Positions 23,259 to 36,225 of a stretch of 64,000 nt of DNA are shown here, piece after piece. Under the pieces are notes generated by a model. That model did not search any database. It was not told the origin of the DNA and saw only the letters and a list, made by a program, of their open reading frames with translations. The position numbers and the translations under genes are program-made. This stretch comes from Panax quinquefolius (Eukaryota; Streptophyta; Magnoliopsida; Apiales; Araliaceae). The stretch is from contig CM035173.1 of NCBI GenBank assembly GCA_020205615.1, positions 54,323,300-54,387,299 on the forward strand, in the 5' to 3' direction. Positions within the stretch are counted from its first letter, which is position 1. The number at the start of each line of letters is the position of its first letter.

Positions 23259-24656
23259 TGTAACACCGAATTATATGAAATGAAAGTATCCAATTTTCTT
23301 ATAAGTGTTATTCTATTTAATAAATGGTTTAATTGATAAAAGGTTAAAGTTAAGGGTGATATTTGAAAATTTTGCAAAGTAAGCAAGTTGATATAAAATA
23401 TTGGTTATGTCAGAAAATATTCGTTTGGTCGGGGAATATTCTTTTTATCAGGGAATATCCATACGACGACACCATCATTGGTGGACCCCATAATGGAATA
23501 ACTGTCGGAGTTAAAAAATGACATAAATAACTTTCTATAAAAATAACGGCAAAAGTTTTACCGTTAACTGTTGAAATACTCGGTGGTAAAAATACAGTAA
23601 TACGTGTGGTTGTGTAATAGCACACGGTATTGATGCTTACGTAAGAAGCCACTCAGTTTACTCAATTATTGCTACAGTAATTGCTGCATAGTATCTCACA
23701 TTATTTGATTCAATTATTATCACAGTAAAATCTGCATAATATTTTATATTATTAAATTAATAATTAAGATGACAAAGTTATGAATATTATTATTTTCAAT
23801 ATTGACGATGTCTAAAAAGTTCTGTCTAGGAAAGGGGTTTGATCACCTAATTGCGCGCCAATAGGGAGAAATCCTTATCGGAAAACCCCTTCTTTCCTTG
23901 GAATGATCTGGTTGTTAAATATTATGAGTTATAATATTAATGATGAATAATTTTTAATAGATTAAAAATGTGTTTATTAAAGATAAATTTTTTGTGGTAA
24001 ATATTTATTCAATTTTTGATATAAATATAGGTATTTTTTATGAGGCGTTTGTTGTAAGTTTGACTTAGTATTCTATGGGAAGATTTACTAATTTTATGAA
24101 CCGTCGATGGTGGTTTTAATAGTTAACCAATCTGGACCATTTATGGTGGTTTTAATAGTTAATCAATCTAGATCATTGATGGTGGTTGTAATAGTAAATC
24201 AATTTGGACCATTAATGATGGTTTTAAAAGTCAATCTATCTGGACCGTCGGTGGTGGTTTTAAAAGTAAATCATTCTGGACCGTTGGCGGTGTTTTTAAA
24301 AGTAAATCAATCTGGACCGTCAGTTATGGTTTTAATAGTAATCAATATGGATCATCCGTTCTAATAGTAAATCATTCTGGACCGTTCGTGAATCAATTAC
24401 AATTTAGTCCATTCTCCTATAAATAGAAGCTTAATTCTTCTTTCATTCTCACCAATTCACAGAAATTCACAAGAGACTAGAGAGAGAGAAACTGTAGAGA
24501 GCAAGGAGAAGAGTATTCTGCTACTTCACTATTGTAGTATCCAGTCTTCTACTAAGGTAAGGGGTATTATTTCTGCCGTATTCATAAGGAATAATATTTT
24601 TCGTATTCATCATTTAATATGTTGGAATAACCTCTCTACGCGGATTACGTACCGCA
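23259..24656 (+). mobile_element. B2 5' LTR, first half
   Basis: Starts TGTAACACCG, homologous to B1 20221 onward. It holds the 36-bp minisatellite (24093-24390, about seven units) and a TATAAATAG box at 24418-24426. It stops at ACCGCA (24656), where F inserted, and resumes at 36231 with TGACAGG.. exactly as the uninterrupted B1 reads at about 21590. Confidence 0.95.
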
Positions 24657-27581
24657 TGTAATGGGACGAATTGTTGAGTTGTGATTATGGGGACAGAATC
24701 CTTTTAAGAGGGGAAAGATGTGACAATCGTAATTTTGTAATTTAATTTTAATATTTATTTGATTGAATAAATATTTTTTGATGAATTAATTATTAGATTA
24801 AATAATTAATTGATGAAGTTGTGATAGATTAATTTAATTATATGTGTTACATTTAATAAATTAATGTGGAGAATTATTTTATTCGAAGTATGTGATTATG
24901 TGAGCTTATTGGATTAAAAGAAATATTTAATAAGCCTATGTTATTTTAATTAATTTAATTATTAATTAGAAATTTAATAATTTGACATTATTAATCAAAG
25001 AGAATTTGAATTATGTGACTATGTGAATTAATGAGAAATTATAATATTTTATTTAAAGTAAATTAAATAAGATATTGGATTTATTTTATATGGATGTGAC
25101 ATTATTTAAACTATATGATAAAGCTTTATTAAATTAAATGATTTTTAAAACCTATTCTAACTAGCCAAACATGGCCTTAGAGGGAGTTGAGGGCAGTTAC
25201 CCATGACTGGGTAACTGACCACAACTCGTCAGACGTCTTCTTTATTATACGCTTTCCCCTTCCTTTTTCTTCAGTAATTTTCCTAAGTCTAGATAGTGTC
25301 AGAGAGAGTTTCAGAGAAAGATACAAGAGAGAGTTGAGAATTCAGAGTTTTAGTGGAGGAGGAATTCACTTCCTAGTAAATTAATCTACGCTTGGGTAAT
25401 CTCTTCAACCCAATTTATATATTTTATGTCTTTTAAGTTTCATGAATATGGCTTAAGTTTTCTGTGAGTCTCTGTATTTGGGAAATTCAGTTGTTATAAG
25501 AATATATGTAATAATCGAGTTGTATGGCATATTTTATGTATATATATTGTGGGTTTCCATATCTTCAGTTTCATGAAATTATACAGTAAAAGATTTCAGA
25601 GTACGTGATATGGCCATATGGCCTTATACGTGATTTTTATATGCCAAACATAAATTATTTTGCAAAATTCACACATTGATATGATTATGTATGTTAAAAT
25701 GAACAAAATGAAACTTGAATGGTTGGATTTGGCTTTATAACGAATCCGTAGCATTAAAATCCATGTTTTTGTTCAAGAACTTCAAGAACATCAAGAACAG
25801 TCCAATTTGCATGCTTTAATTATGTGATTATGCGTTTTAATAGGTGAAAATCACTCCATAGATGTTAAGTATTGATTATGTACGAATTATAACATGTGGG
25901 TATGTGTAATTTGGTGAAATTAGTGTTAAGAAGTGTTGATTTCGCTGAATTCTGTGTTCTTCGCGAACTGGAAATTCAGAGTATGGGGTTTCGCACCGCG
26001 GTGCCAACTCCCAGTTCATTTCTCAAAGAATACACAGTGGCATAAGTATCGAAGTCAAATACACGTCACTAATGTCTTCAGCCAATAGCCAAGAGTTAAA
26101 ACAAAAGTGGCGCCACAACGCCACTTAGCAGAATGTCCAGAAAATAATTTTTTTAAGTGTTCAAGTATAGAAATGTGTTAGCAACTTAGTCTAATCATTA
26201 TAAAGACTTGTTAGACCTATAATGAGATGTTAAAATAAGTTCTTAACATGTCCATAACACAATTACGTGTGGATTGAATGATCGAAGGCATAATTAGTTA
26301 TTTTTTGTGAAGTCTTAATTTTACACTAAGTGTAATAATTGACTAAGTATAGTTATGAATTCGAGTTAAACAAAGAATAACTTATGATGTTTAGTACGTT
26401 ATTATTGACTGGTATTGTGAACATAATTGATATGTAGGATTTAATTCAAAGAACGAGTTTGTTTAAGTGTAATCTACGCACGAGGCAAGTTTCTAAACCT
26501 TATCTTGTTACATTGAGCAAGTTTTCTAACTCTACATTTATGTTGAGCATGTTTCTTACCCTAAACTTTCATTGAGCAAGTTTCCTAACCCTACTTATTA
26601 TCGTTATATAAGTTGATTAATTCATCTTTCGATATTGAGCAAATTCTCATTATTATTGATCAAGCATGTCTTGTATATTAAAGTTTATTAATCTTCAAGC
26701 ATGATGTTGTTATACAATAATTATTCTACTGTATACTTTTGAGATTTCATCCAAGTTAAATTATCTGTTATTGTTAAACCTTGTAGACTAGCGAACCCTT
26801 ATTGATTCGACTAGTCCATAGTTGATGAGCGTTCTAAATTTCAGAACCCCTTGATGAATTATCCAAACCAAACTTCCTTTGGTGCAGACTCGAATGTCAA
26901 AACTGAGATGAACAACCTCAGATAGGGGATTATTTATGCTTTAGCGTTAAGATATTGTGCACAAGATGGGTACTAAGGGCTGATCCCCTAGTGCGAGAAG
27001 AAGAGTCCATAGTCTTATGACTGTTAAAGGTTTCAAGTATAAACACTTGACAACCTAGGACATACTTCAAGGTCTTATGACCCTAAGAAGTTCTTTTGAT
27101 TCTTGTTATTCATTCTTGATTCAAAAGTTGAGCTTTATTTCAGAAGTTGTTAATTCATTCGCATGTTATTATTAGTCATTTGTTATATCGTTATACTTGT
27201 GGGCAATTGTGTTCACTCTTGCGTAATATTAACATTGCAGTTAAAAACGAAAAAGCAGACGAACCTTCCACTAGTAAAGGCAAGGGCATGCTTAGCAAGT
27301 AATGAAGACTGATTATTTATGTGATTATGTAATGATATTTAGAATTGATGTTACTTAAGACTTATTTGTTTAAGATTCCGCATAGATGTTTTAAGGTTAG
27401 AGTAACCTAGGATTTATTTATGATGCAGTTGATGTAACCCCATAAGGGGAGAGATTTATTATTTATTTCTATCTATTGCATGGTTTGCATTTATTTATGG
27501 GTAGATAGATATATAGATGATGCTTATATAGTGAACACCAAATCTCGTGGAAATGGAAGTACTTGGATTTGGGGTGTCACA
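24657..27581 (+). mobile_element. 5' LTR of element F
   Basis: 2,925 bp from TGTAATGGGACG to GGGGTGTCACA, a direct repeat of 33323-36225. Late-LTR tail with a tandem AGCAAGTTTCC/CTAACCCTA motif at about 26515-26600 and the GGCAATTGTGTTCACTC block near 27200. No clear TATA box was identified. A GC-rich block at 25990-26120 contains the palindromes GCACCGCGGTGC and GTGGCGCCAC. Confidence 0.95.
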
Positions 27582-27584
27582 GGT

Positions 27585-27596
27585 TGGTATCAGAGC
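27585..27596 (+). other. Primer-binding site of element F (tRNA-iMet)
   Basis: TGGTATCAGAGC three bases after the LTR end, complementary to the 3' end of plant initiator-Met tRNA. The following TGTAAGGTTATGAACC is typical of gypsy leaders and is close to the element C leader at 63351. Confidence 0.93.
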
Positions 27597-27805
27597 TGTA
27601 AGGTTATGAACCTTAGGTGGGGGAAACAACCTTAGGTAGTAGCCTTGTAGGAGATTGAGAACATAGTAGTGGTTGACTCTTATCGAGTTATAAGAAATGA
27701 ATTTCTAAATTCATTGAAGATAATAAAAGACTTTATGTGCTTATGTGTTAATCTATGTGTTCGCTAGCACGGATTAGTAACTAAAACTTAAATTTTGTTG
27801 TCAGG

Positions 27806-28522
27806 ATGTCGGATGCTGGAGGAGCTAGTGGAGCTGGGAAGGAGGAACCCCGATTACCTATAGAGGAGGAGCCCCGAGACATTCATGTCGTTAGGGAATA
27901 GCTTGTACAGAGAGATCCATCTCCGTTGATCACTGTTGCTGGTCAGGAGCATGAGCCGGAGACTGATCCAGAGGAGGATCCTGAGGAAGAGGAAGAAGAG
28001 GAGTTCCCACCGAACTCCATTGATGCAGAGATGTATGATGCACTCTATGATCGTAACGTAGAGTTGCAGGATACTATTCGGGATCTGACTGAGCAGGCGG
28101 TTAGTCAGCAGATTACTATTGAGCAGAAGGATAGAGAGATTGTGACTCTTCACACAAGTTTGGGAAACGTGGAGTGGGATCTGGTTCATGAGAAGAGTCA
28201 AACCGAGGATAAGTCCGCAGAAATAGAGAAGTTAAAGAAGGATCTAAAGGAGAGCTCAAAGAGGCTTGCCATAGCAGAGGAGGGCTGGGTACGAGAGTCA
28301 CACTGTGCTGATCGTGTTGAAGATGATCGCCGTGCGAAGAAGGCTAAACTTGAGGAGACGTACTCTACACTATAAAATGCAATGGATGCGGTCCAAGATT
28401 GAGTTATGAAGTATCCAATCCAGTTTGAGCATCTACCATCATATATGCTAAATCGCAGAACGATGTCTCGCATCATGGAGGAGGAACGTAGCAAGGCTAT
28501 CCAGCGCCTTAATAGACAATGA
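27806..28522 (+). pseudogene. Extra ORF upstream of gag: acidic coiled-coil protein
   Basis: One reading frame of about 239 codons, starting MSDAGGASGAGKEE. It has in-frame stops TAG 27899-27901, TAA 28373-28375 and TGA 28400-28402, and ends at TGA 28520-28522. It continues sensibly across each stop, so the original was probably one protein. Segments in order: Gly/Ala start; an acidic Glu/Asp/Pro run (about residues 50-70); then about 100 residues with heptad-like spacing of Leu/Ile/Val among charged residues, a strong coiled-coil pattern; and a basic Arg-rich tail. It lies between PBS and gag and is separated from gag by 294 bp. It is not gag, protease or envelope-like (no membrane segment). 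Extra ORFs before gag are known in Ogre-type elements; I do not recognise a homologue here. Role unknown; a self-assembling or RNP-binding accessory protein is only a guess. Confidence 0.7.
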
Positions 28523-28816
28523 TAGTATTAATTTAAATATGTGAAAACTATTTGATAGTTAATGATGTAAATTCTGATATGTTCATAAATAAAGGAATAT
28601 TGTGATGTCTTAAATCCTGTAGATTCCTTATCTTGGGATAGTTGATGTAAATAGCAGTGATGCTATCTTATGATGTAAAGACTTTTGAATTAAATAAAAA
28701 TGTCAGAGTTTATTTGAATTGATGTGTTAAGTGAGTTATGATTAAATGTTTAGTTAAGTCTTAAACATTTTAGAGATTGAGTAAAGACCTAATAAGCGTA
28801 TATTCTTAATAGAAAT

Positions 28817-29866
28817 ATGCCGCCTAGAAGAAGACAAAACCGTCAGCAAGCACAAGAGGAATCGGTGAACAACAATGACGCCAACGCTAACCCTGTTCAG
28901 CAGTTGGTGAACCTTTTAGCTGGAGCGATTACCAATCAACCACAATTTCTACCAAATACTTCGTTTAAGGACTTCAAGGCAGAGGGACTGCCAGAGTTTA
29001 AGGGTTCCATAAACCCAATTGAAGTTCAGACGTGGGTAATGGAGATGGAGAAGGTGTTCGGTGTTGCTAGGGTAAGGGAAGATCAGAAGACTGCGTATGC
29101 AATGTTTATGCTGAAGTCTGAAGCCAGCTATTGGTGGCAGGAAAACAAAGTGAGAGTAGGTGAAGGTGTAATATCCTGGGAAAGATTTAAAGAGATGTTC
29201 TTCGAGATGTATTTCTCAACCAGTTCACAAAATCAGATGGAAGTCCAGTTTCTAGAGTTGAAGCAGAGAAGTATGTTAGTAGTTGATTATGCAGCAAGGT
29301 TTAACGAGTTGGCTAGGTTCGCCAAATACCAAGTACATACCGATGAGAGGAAGGCGAGATGATTTGAGCAGGGACTGAAGCCCTGGTTGTATAGCAAAGT
29401 GTCAATGTTCCAATTGAACACTTTTGCTGGAGTGTTAGAGAAGGCCATACTCGCTGAGGGTGGAAGCGATGCAGTAATAAAGTATAATCAGGAGCAGAAG
29501 AAGAAGAAAAGTGAGAAGGAAGGTAATAATAAGACTGGTGGGAGTAGCACTGAGGGTAATCACAGTCAGAAGAGGAATTGGTTTGATAATTCGTCGGCTG
29601 GAAGTCAACAGGGAGGGCAGAAGAAGAAGATTGAACCGTGCCCAACATGCGGAAAAATGCATTTGGGAGTTTGCCTAAAGGGGAAGCGAGTGTGCTACAA
29701 TTGTGGTCAGGAAGGCCACATAGCACAAAACTGTCCGAACCCAAAGAAGGGTGCATGCTTCACATGTGGATCAAAGGACCATCTTACAAGAGATTGTCCT
29801 AAGAAGGGATCGGGAGGGACGAAGTTCGGGAGGAAACAGAGAGAAATCTCGGTGGAAGCACTCTAA
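28817..29866 (+). pseudogene. gag: gag of element F
   Basis: 350 codons from ATG at 28817 (MPPRRRQNRQQ) to TAA at 29864-29866. One in-frame TGA at 29360-29362 looks like a CGA Arg codon changed to TGA. The capsid (retrotransposon gag family) region spans about residues 55-200, with YWWQENK and a W..F...F segment. A Lys/Gly-rich linker follows, then CPTCGKMHLGVC and two CCHC knuckles, CYNCGQEGHIAQNC and CFTCGSKDHLTRDC, which would bind genomic RNA. With the stop the product is limited to about 181 residues, without the knuckles. The start follows a short leader after the upstream ORF. Confidence 0.92.
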
Positions 29867-29889
29867 CCATCACAGGACCAACCGCAACC

Positions 29890-30177
29890 AATAGACCAAT
29901 AGCCGTAACGCTTCAACACGACAACAGCAGGACGCCAGACAGGTCTCGCGATGTGGTGTCTGGTATCATTCCGATCAATAAAGTTAATGCTTATGTGTTA
30001 TTTGATTCGGGTGCTACTTGTTCATTTATATCCGATGACTTTGCTAAGAACTTAGAATTGTTTAAGGACGAGTTAGAATACCCCATGAACATAGAAATTG
30101 CAAATAGAGAAATTATCCCTGTTAAGTATGTGCACAAGAACTGTAGAGTAGATATTAAGGGTAATATCATGAAGTAG
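29890..30177 (+). pseudogene. pol: Aspartic protease region of element F pol
   Basis: The frame runs through RDVVSGIIPINKVNAYVLF to the active-site motif D-S-G-A (Asp codon at 30004-30006), then CSFIS, typical of the Ty3/gypsy retropepsin that cleaves Gag-Pol. The frame ends at TAG 30175-30177. A one-base loss at about 30170-30180 moves the continuation ([18 protein letters not shown]) into another frame, so the protease is separated from RT. The junction with gag also needs a frame change after 29866. Catalytic residues look intact, but the protein is not expressible as part of a polyprotein. Confidence 0.88.
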
Positions 30178-31678
30178 ACCTTATCCCTATTCGACTTGGA
30201 GAATTTGATGTTATTTTGGGTATGGATTGGTTATCCAATTATTGGGCGATAATTGACTTTCAGAAGAAGCGTATTAACCTTATGACTCTGTCAAAGGTTG
30301 TGTTTTATGGTAGCAAGTCGCCTAGACAAGCGAGTTGTCTGACGATGATGCAGGCCAGAAGATTGTTAAGGCAAGGCTGTGTAGGATATCTAGCTTACAT
30401 AGTCGATAGTCGTAAAGAGAATCCAAAAATAGATGAGATCCCGGTAGGGAGAGATTTCGCAGACATATTTCCAAATGATTTGTCGGGACTTCCTCCAGAT
30501 AGAGCAGTTGAATTCGTTATCGATTTGGCTCCAGGAATGGCCCCAATAACGAAGGCACCGTACCGAATGGCACCGATAGAGATGAAAGAACTGATGGTCC
30601 AACTACAAGAATTGCTGGACAAGAAGTATATTCAACCAAGTGTATCACTGTGGGGAGCGCCGATTTTATTTGTGAAGAAGAAGGATGGAACAATGCGACT
30701 CTGCATAGACTACAGAGAACTGAATAAGGTCACGATTAAGAATAGGTATCCATTACCGCAAATCGACGACTTGTTCGATCAGTTAAAGGGAGCAAGATAT
30801 TTTTCAAAGATAGATTTGAGAAGTGGTTATCATCAACTAAAGGTGAGGCCAGAGGATGTACCAAAGACATCGTTTAGAACACGATACGGTCACTATGAAT
30901 TTCTGGTAATGTCATTTGGTCTAACGAATGCTCCTGCAGCATTTATGGACTTAATAAATGGAGTGTTCAAGGCGTTTTTGGACAAATTCGTAGTGGTATT
31001 TATAGATGACATTTTGGTATATTCAAAAACCAAGGAAGAACACGAAGAGCATTTGAGGTTGACATTAGAGACATTGAGAAGAGAGAAGTTGTATGCTAAG
31101 TTTTCGAAATGTGAATTCTAGATTGAAAGAGTACAATTTCTTGGACATGTGATTGATAAAGACGGAATTTCGGTGGATCCCTCCAAAGTCGAAGCTGTGA
31201 TTAATTGGGACCAGCCAAAAACGCCGTCGGAAGTAAGAAGTTTACTTGGATTGGCAGGTTATTACAAGAGATTCATTCAGGATTTTTCCAAGATCGCAAC
31301 TCCACTGACGAATTTGACTAGGAAATCGGTGAAATTCGTTTGGATGGAGAAGTGTGAGAAAAGTTTTCGAAAATTAAAGAAGAGGTTGAGTACAGCACCT
31401 GTGTTATCTCTTTCGGATGACACAGGAAATTTTGTGGTATATAGTGATGCATCGCATAAAAGACTTGGCTGTGTGCTTATGCAGAATGGTAGAGTCATTG
31501 CGTATACGTCATGACAACTGAAAGATTATGAGAAGGGGTATCCGACCCACGACTTGGAGTTAGCTGCAGTGGTTTTTGCTTTGAAAATCTGGAGGCACTA
31601 TCTCTATGGGGAGAAGTGTGAAATATATACAGACCATAAGAGTCTGAAATATATTTTTACACAGAAAGACTTGAACAT
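30178..31678 (+). pseudogene. pol: Reverse transcriptase and RNase H of element F pol
   Basis: One frame in which GMDWL, then the connection segment, leads to RT fingers (PYRMAP..EL..QLQELLD), the LCIDYRELN motif, DLRSGYHQL, and the catalytic FIDD at 30999-31010, so the metal-binding Asp residues are present. The RNase H domain follows with [13 protein letters not shown] and YTDHKSL. Stops: TAG 31119-31121 (a Trp codon changed) and TGA 31512-31514 (an Arg codon changed). At about 31681-31695 some 20 codons between RNase H and the VADA motif are missing, with GGTGG microhomology at the junction; the frame shifts there. RT copies RNA to DNA; RNase H removes template RNA. Inactive as it stands. 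Confidence 0.93.
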
Positions 31679-33271
31679 GTGTCAAAGAAGGTGGCCGACG
31701 CTATAAGTAGAAAAGGTCGGGAGAAATTGATGATGTTGACCGCTCAAGAGGAGCTAATTTTAGCAATGGAAAAGTTGGAATTGGAAGTGAAGTATCCTAT
31801 GGAGATTGACGATAAGCTATTCCAGATGCAAGCTGGTACAACTATACTGGATAAAGTTAAGGAGGCTCAACTTCAAGACAAAGAATGTGAGAAAGTGAAG
31901 AAGAAGATATCTGAAGGGACTGGACCTAGATTCAAAATAGACAGTGAGGGACTACTAAGATTTGAGAGAAGAATTTAAGTACCGCCAATACCAGAGATTA
32001 ATGAAGAAATTTTGAGCGAGGCTCACAACTCAAGATATTCGATTCACCCTAGTAGCACCAAGATGTACCAAGATATTCGACAACATTTCTGGTGGCCAAA
32101 TTTAAAACGAGAGGTTGCAGAATGTGTTGCCAAGTGTCTGACATGTCAGAAAGTAAAAGTAGAACATCAGAGACCGAGTGGATTGCTACAACCTTTAGAG
32201 ATTCCAAAATGGAAATGGGAACATATTGTGATGGATTTCGTGGTTGGCCTACCGACGACTCAGAAAGGCTACGACGCAGTATGGGTTATTATTGACCGAT
32301 TGACGAAATCCGCACACTGACTTTCGATCAGAATCAGATTCAACCTAGATCAGTTGGCAAGGTTATATGTGAAAGAGATTGTTTCAAGGCACGGAGTTCC
32401 AGTGTCAATTGTTTCTGATAGAGATCCGCGTTTTACGTCGAACTTCTAGAAACGTCTACAGGAATGCATGGGTACACAGTTGCTAATGAGCACAGCATAT
32501 CACCCTCAGACAGATGGACAGAGTGAAAGAACAATTCAGACATTGGAAGATATGTTAAGAGCTTGTATAATGGATTTTAAAGGAAATTGGGATGACCATT
32601 TACCGCTTGTAGAGTTCGGTTACAACAACAGTTATTACGCTAGTATTGGAATGCCACCCTATGAAGCGTTATACAACAAAAAGTGCAGAACTCCACTATA
32701 TTGGGATGAAGTTGGCAAAAGACAACTACTAGGCCTGGAATTGGTACAACAAACAGCAGAGATAGTCAAGGTGATTCGAGCAAGATTGATAGCAGCTCAA
32801 GATAGACAGAAGAAATACGTCGATCCACACCGCAAGAATGTCGAATTCGAGACGGGTAGCTATGTATTCTTAAAGGTCTCTCCTTGGAAGGGAAAGATCA
32901 GGTTCGGAAAGAAAGGAAAATTGAGCCCAAGATTCATCGGACCATTTGAAGTTCTGAGAAGGGTAGGACAAGTTGCTTATGAGGTATCCTTACCTCCATC
33001 TCTAGAGAATGTCCACAATGTTTTCCATGTCTCAGTCCTACGACCCTACAAACCCGATTACAAGCACGTGATTGAATATGAACCCTTACATTTCGACAAA
33101 GACTTGTCTTACGAAGAAATTCCTTTTCAAATTGTCGACCGAAAAGAACAAGTTCTGAGAAATAAAGTAATACCTTCTGTTAAGGTAATTTGGAGGAACC
33201 ACAACGCTGAAGAAGCTACGTGGGAACTCGAAGAGAATATGATGAAGAATTATCCTCATTTATTTACTTAG
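31679..33271 (+). pseudogene. pol: Integrase with chromodomain-like tail, element F pol
   Basis: A single frame after the deletion: VADAISRK, a spacer, then the integrase HHCC zinc module (H..H and C-LTC-QK), the catalytic core with DFVVGLP (first Asp), SDRDPRF (second Asp) and a Glu in [11 protein letters not shown], a GPF module (FIGPFEVL), and a C-terminal segment ([21 protein letters not shown]) that resembles the chromodomain of Tekay/Del chromoviruses, which is thought to guide insertion to marked chromatin. Stops: TAA near 31976, TGA 32318-32320 and TAG 32447-32449. The part from 32450 to the end is open. Inactive as a protein. Confidence 0.92.
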
Positions 33272-33306
33272 AATTGTTATATGCGATTCGGGGATGTAAT
33301 CTTTGT

Positions 33307-33322
33307 AAGGGGGGGGGGGGAA
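33307..33322 (+). other. Polypurine tract of element F
   Basis: AAGGGGGGGGGGGGAA directly before the 3' LTR TGTAACGGG. Twelve consecutive G residues is long for a PPT; the exact run length may be affected by sequencing. Confidence 0.9.
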
Positions 33323-36225
33323 TGTAACGGGACGAATTGTTGAGTTGTGATTCGGGGATGTAATCCTTTTAAGAGGGAAAGATGTGACAATCTTAATTTT
33401 GTAATTTAATTTTAATATTTATTTGATTGAATAAATATTTTTCGATGAATTAATTATTAGATTAAATAATTAATTGATGAAGTTATGATAGATTAATTTA
33501 ATTATATGTGTTACATTTATTAAATTAATGTGGAGAATTATTTTATTCGAAGTATGTGATTATGTGAGCTTATTGGATTAAAAGAAATATTTAATAAGCC
33601 TATGTTATTTTAATTAATTTAATTATTAATTAGAAATTTAATAATTTGACATTATTAATCAAAGAGAATTTGAATTATATGACTATGTGAATTAATGAGA
33701 AATTATTATATTTTATTTAAAGTAAATTAAATAAGATATTGGATTTATTTTATATGGATGTGACATTATTTAAACTATATGATAAAGCTTTATTAAATTA
33801 AATGATTTTTTAAAACCTATTCTAACTAGCCAAACATGACCTTAGAGGGAGTTGAGGGCAGTTACCCATGACTGGGTAACTGACCACAACTCGTCAGACG
33901 TCTTCTTTATTATACGCTTTCCCCTTCCTTTTTCTTCATTAATTTTCCTAAGTCTAGATAGTGTCAGAGAGAGTTTCAGAGAAAGATACAAGAGATAGTT
34001 GAGAATTCAGAGTTTTGGTGGAGGAGGAATTCACTTCCTAGTAAATTAATCTATGCTTGGGTAATCTCTTCAACCCAATTTATATATTTTAGATCTTTTA
34101 AGTTTCATGAATATGACTTAAGTTTTCTATGAGTCTCTATATTTGGGAAATTCAGTTGTTATAAGAATATATGTAATAATTCGAGTTGTTTGGCATATTT
34201 TATGTATATATTATGGGTTTCCATATCTTCAGTTTCATGAAATTATACAGTAAAAGATTTCAGTGTACGTGATATGGCCATATGGCCTTATACGTGATTT
34301 TTATATGCCAAACATAAATTATTTTGCAAAATTCACACATTGATATGATTACGCATGTTAAAATAAACAAAATGAAACTTGAATGGTTGGATTTGGCTTT
34401 ATAACGAATCCTTAGTATTAAAATCCATGTTTTTGTTCAAGAACATCAAGAACAGTCCAATTTGCATGCTTTAATTATGTGATTATGTGTTTTAATAGGT
34501 GAAAATCACTCCATAGATGTTAAGTATTGATTATGTACGAATTATAACATGTGGGTATGTGTAATTTGGTGAAATTAGTGTTAAGAAGTGTTGATTTCGC
34601 TGAATTCTGTGTTCTTCGCAAACTGGAAATTCAGAGTCTGGGGTTTCAGCCACGCGCCAACTCCCAAAGATATTTTTCAGCATATTGCCAAGCATAAGTA
34701 TCAAGTCATAGTCATTACCAAGACCACAGCCACTAAGAGTTAAGATAAAAGTGGCAATACAATACCACTTTAGCGTAATGTCTAGAAAATAATTTTTTTA
34801 AGTGTTCAAGTATAGAAATGTGTTAGCAACTTAGTCTAATGATTATAAAGACTTGTTAGACCTATAATGAGATGTTAAAATAAGTTATTAACATGTCCAT
34901 AACACAATTACGTGTGGATTGAATGATCGAAGGCATAATTAGTTATTTTTTGTGAAGTCTTAATTTTACACTAAGTGTAATAATTGACTAAGTATAGTCA
35001 TGAATTCGAGTTAAACAAAGAATAACTTATGATGTTTAGTACGTTATTATTGACTGGTATTGTGAACATAATTGATATGTAGGATTTAATTCAAAGAACG
35101 AGTTTGTTTAAGTATAATCTACGCACGAGGCAAGTTTCTAAACTTATCTTGTTACATTGAGCAAGTTTTCTAACTCTACATTTATGTTGACCAAGTTTCT
35201 TACCCTAAACTTTCGTTGAGCAAGTTTCCTAACCCTACTTGTTATCGTTATATAAGTTGATTAATTCATCTTTCGATATTGAGCAAATTCTCATTATTAT
35301 TGATCAAGCATGACTTGTATATTAAAGTTTATTAATCTTCAAGCATGATGTTGTTATACAATAATTATTCTATTGTATACTTTTGAGATTTCATCCAAGT
35401 TAAATTATCTATTATTGTTAAACCTTGTTAGACTAGCGAACCCTTATTGATTCGACTAGTCCATAGTTGATGAGCGTTCTAAATTTCAGAACCCCTTGAT
35501 GAATTATCCAAACCAAACTTCCTTTGGTGCGGACTCGAATGTCAAAACCGAGATGAACAACCTCAGATAGGGGATTATTTACGCTTTAGCGTTAAGATAT
35601 TGTACATATGATGGTACTAAGGGCTGATCCCCTAAGTACGAGAAGAAGAGTCCATAGTCTTATGATCATTAAAGGTTTCAAGTATAAACACTTGACAACC
35701 TAGGATATAGTTCAAGGTCTTATGACCCTCAGAAGTTCTTTTGATTCTTGTTATTCATTCTTGATTCAAAAGTTGAGCTTTATTTCAGAAGTTGTTATTT
35801 CATTTGCATGTTATTATTAGTCATTTGTTATATCGTTATACTTGTGGGCAATTGTGCTCACTCTTGCGTAATAATAACATTGCGCTTAAGAAAACGAAAG
35901 AGCGCATTTAACCTTCCACTAGTAAAGGCAAGGGCAAGCTTAGCAAGTAATGAAGACTGATTATTTATGTGATTATGTAATGATATTTAGAATTAATGTT
36001 ACTTAAGACTTATTTGTTTAAGATTTCGCATAGATGTTTTAAGGTTAGAGTAACCTGGGATTTATTTATGATGCAGTTGATGTAACCCCATAAGGGGAGA
36101 GATTTATTATTTATTTCTATCTATTGCATGGTTTGCATTTATTTATGGGTAGATATATAGATGATGCTTGTACAGTGAACACAAAATCCTGTTGAAATGG
36201 AATTACCGGATTTGGGTGTGTCACT
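33323..36225 (+). mobile_element. 3' LTR of element F
   Basis: 2,903 bp, TGTAACGGGACG to GGTGTGTCACT (the last base differs from the CACA of the 5' LTR). Followed by TSD CCGCA. Confidence 0.95.

Noticed and set aside
24657..24718. Internal 3' sequence of F duplicated upstream of its 5' LTR, implying a tandem element
   Set aside because: The shared 62 bp is simply the true start of both LTRs (TGTAA(T/C)GGGACG), as shown by the G-rich PPT before 33323 and the TSD CCGCA before 24657.
27854..28494. Minus-strand ORFs of 115 and 98 codons opposite the coiled-coil ORF
   Set aside because: Shadows of the plus-strand frame, which has the biased codon and charge pattern.
29313..29756. 147-codon minus-strand ORF over F gag
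   Set aside because: Antisense shadow of the gag linker and zinc-knuckle region.
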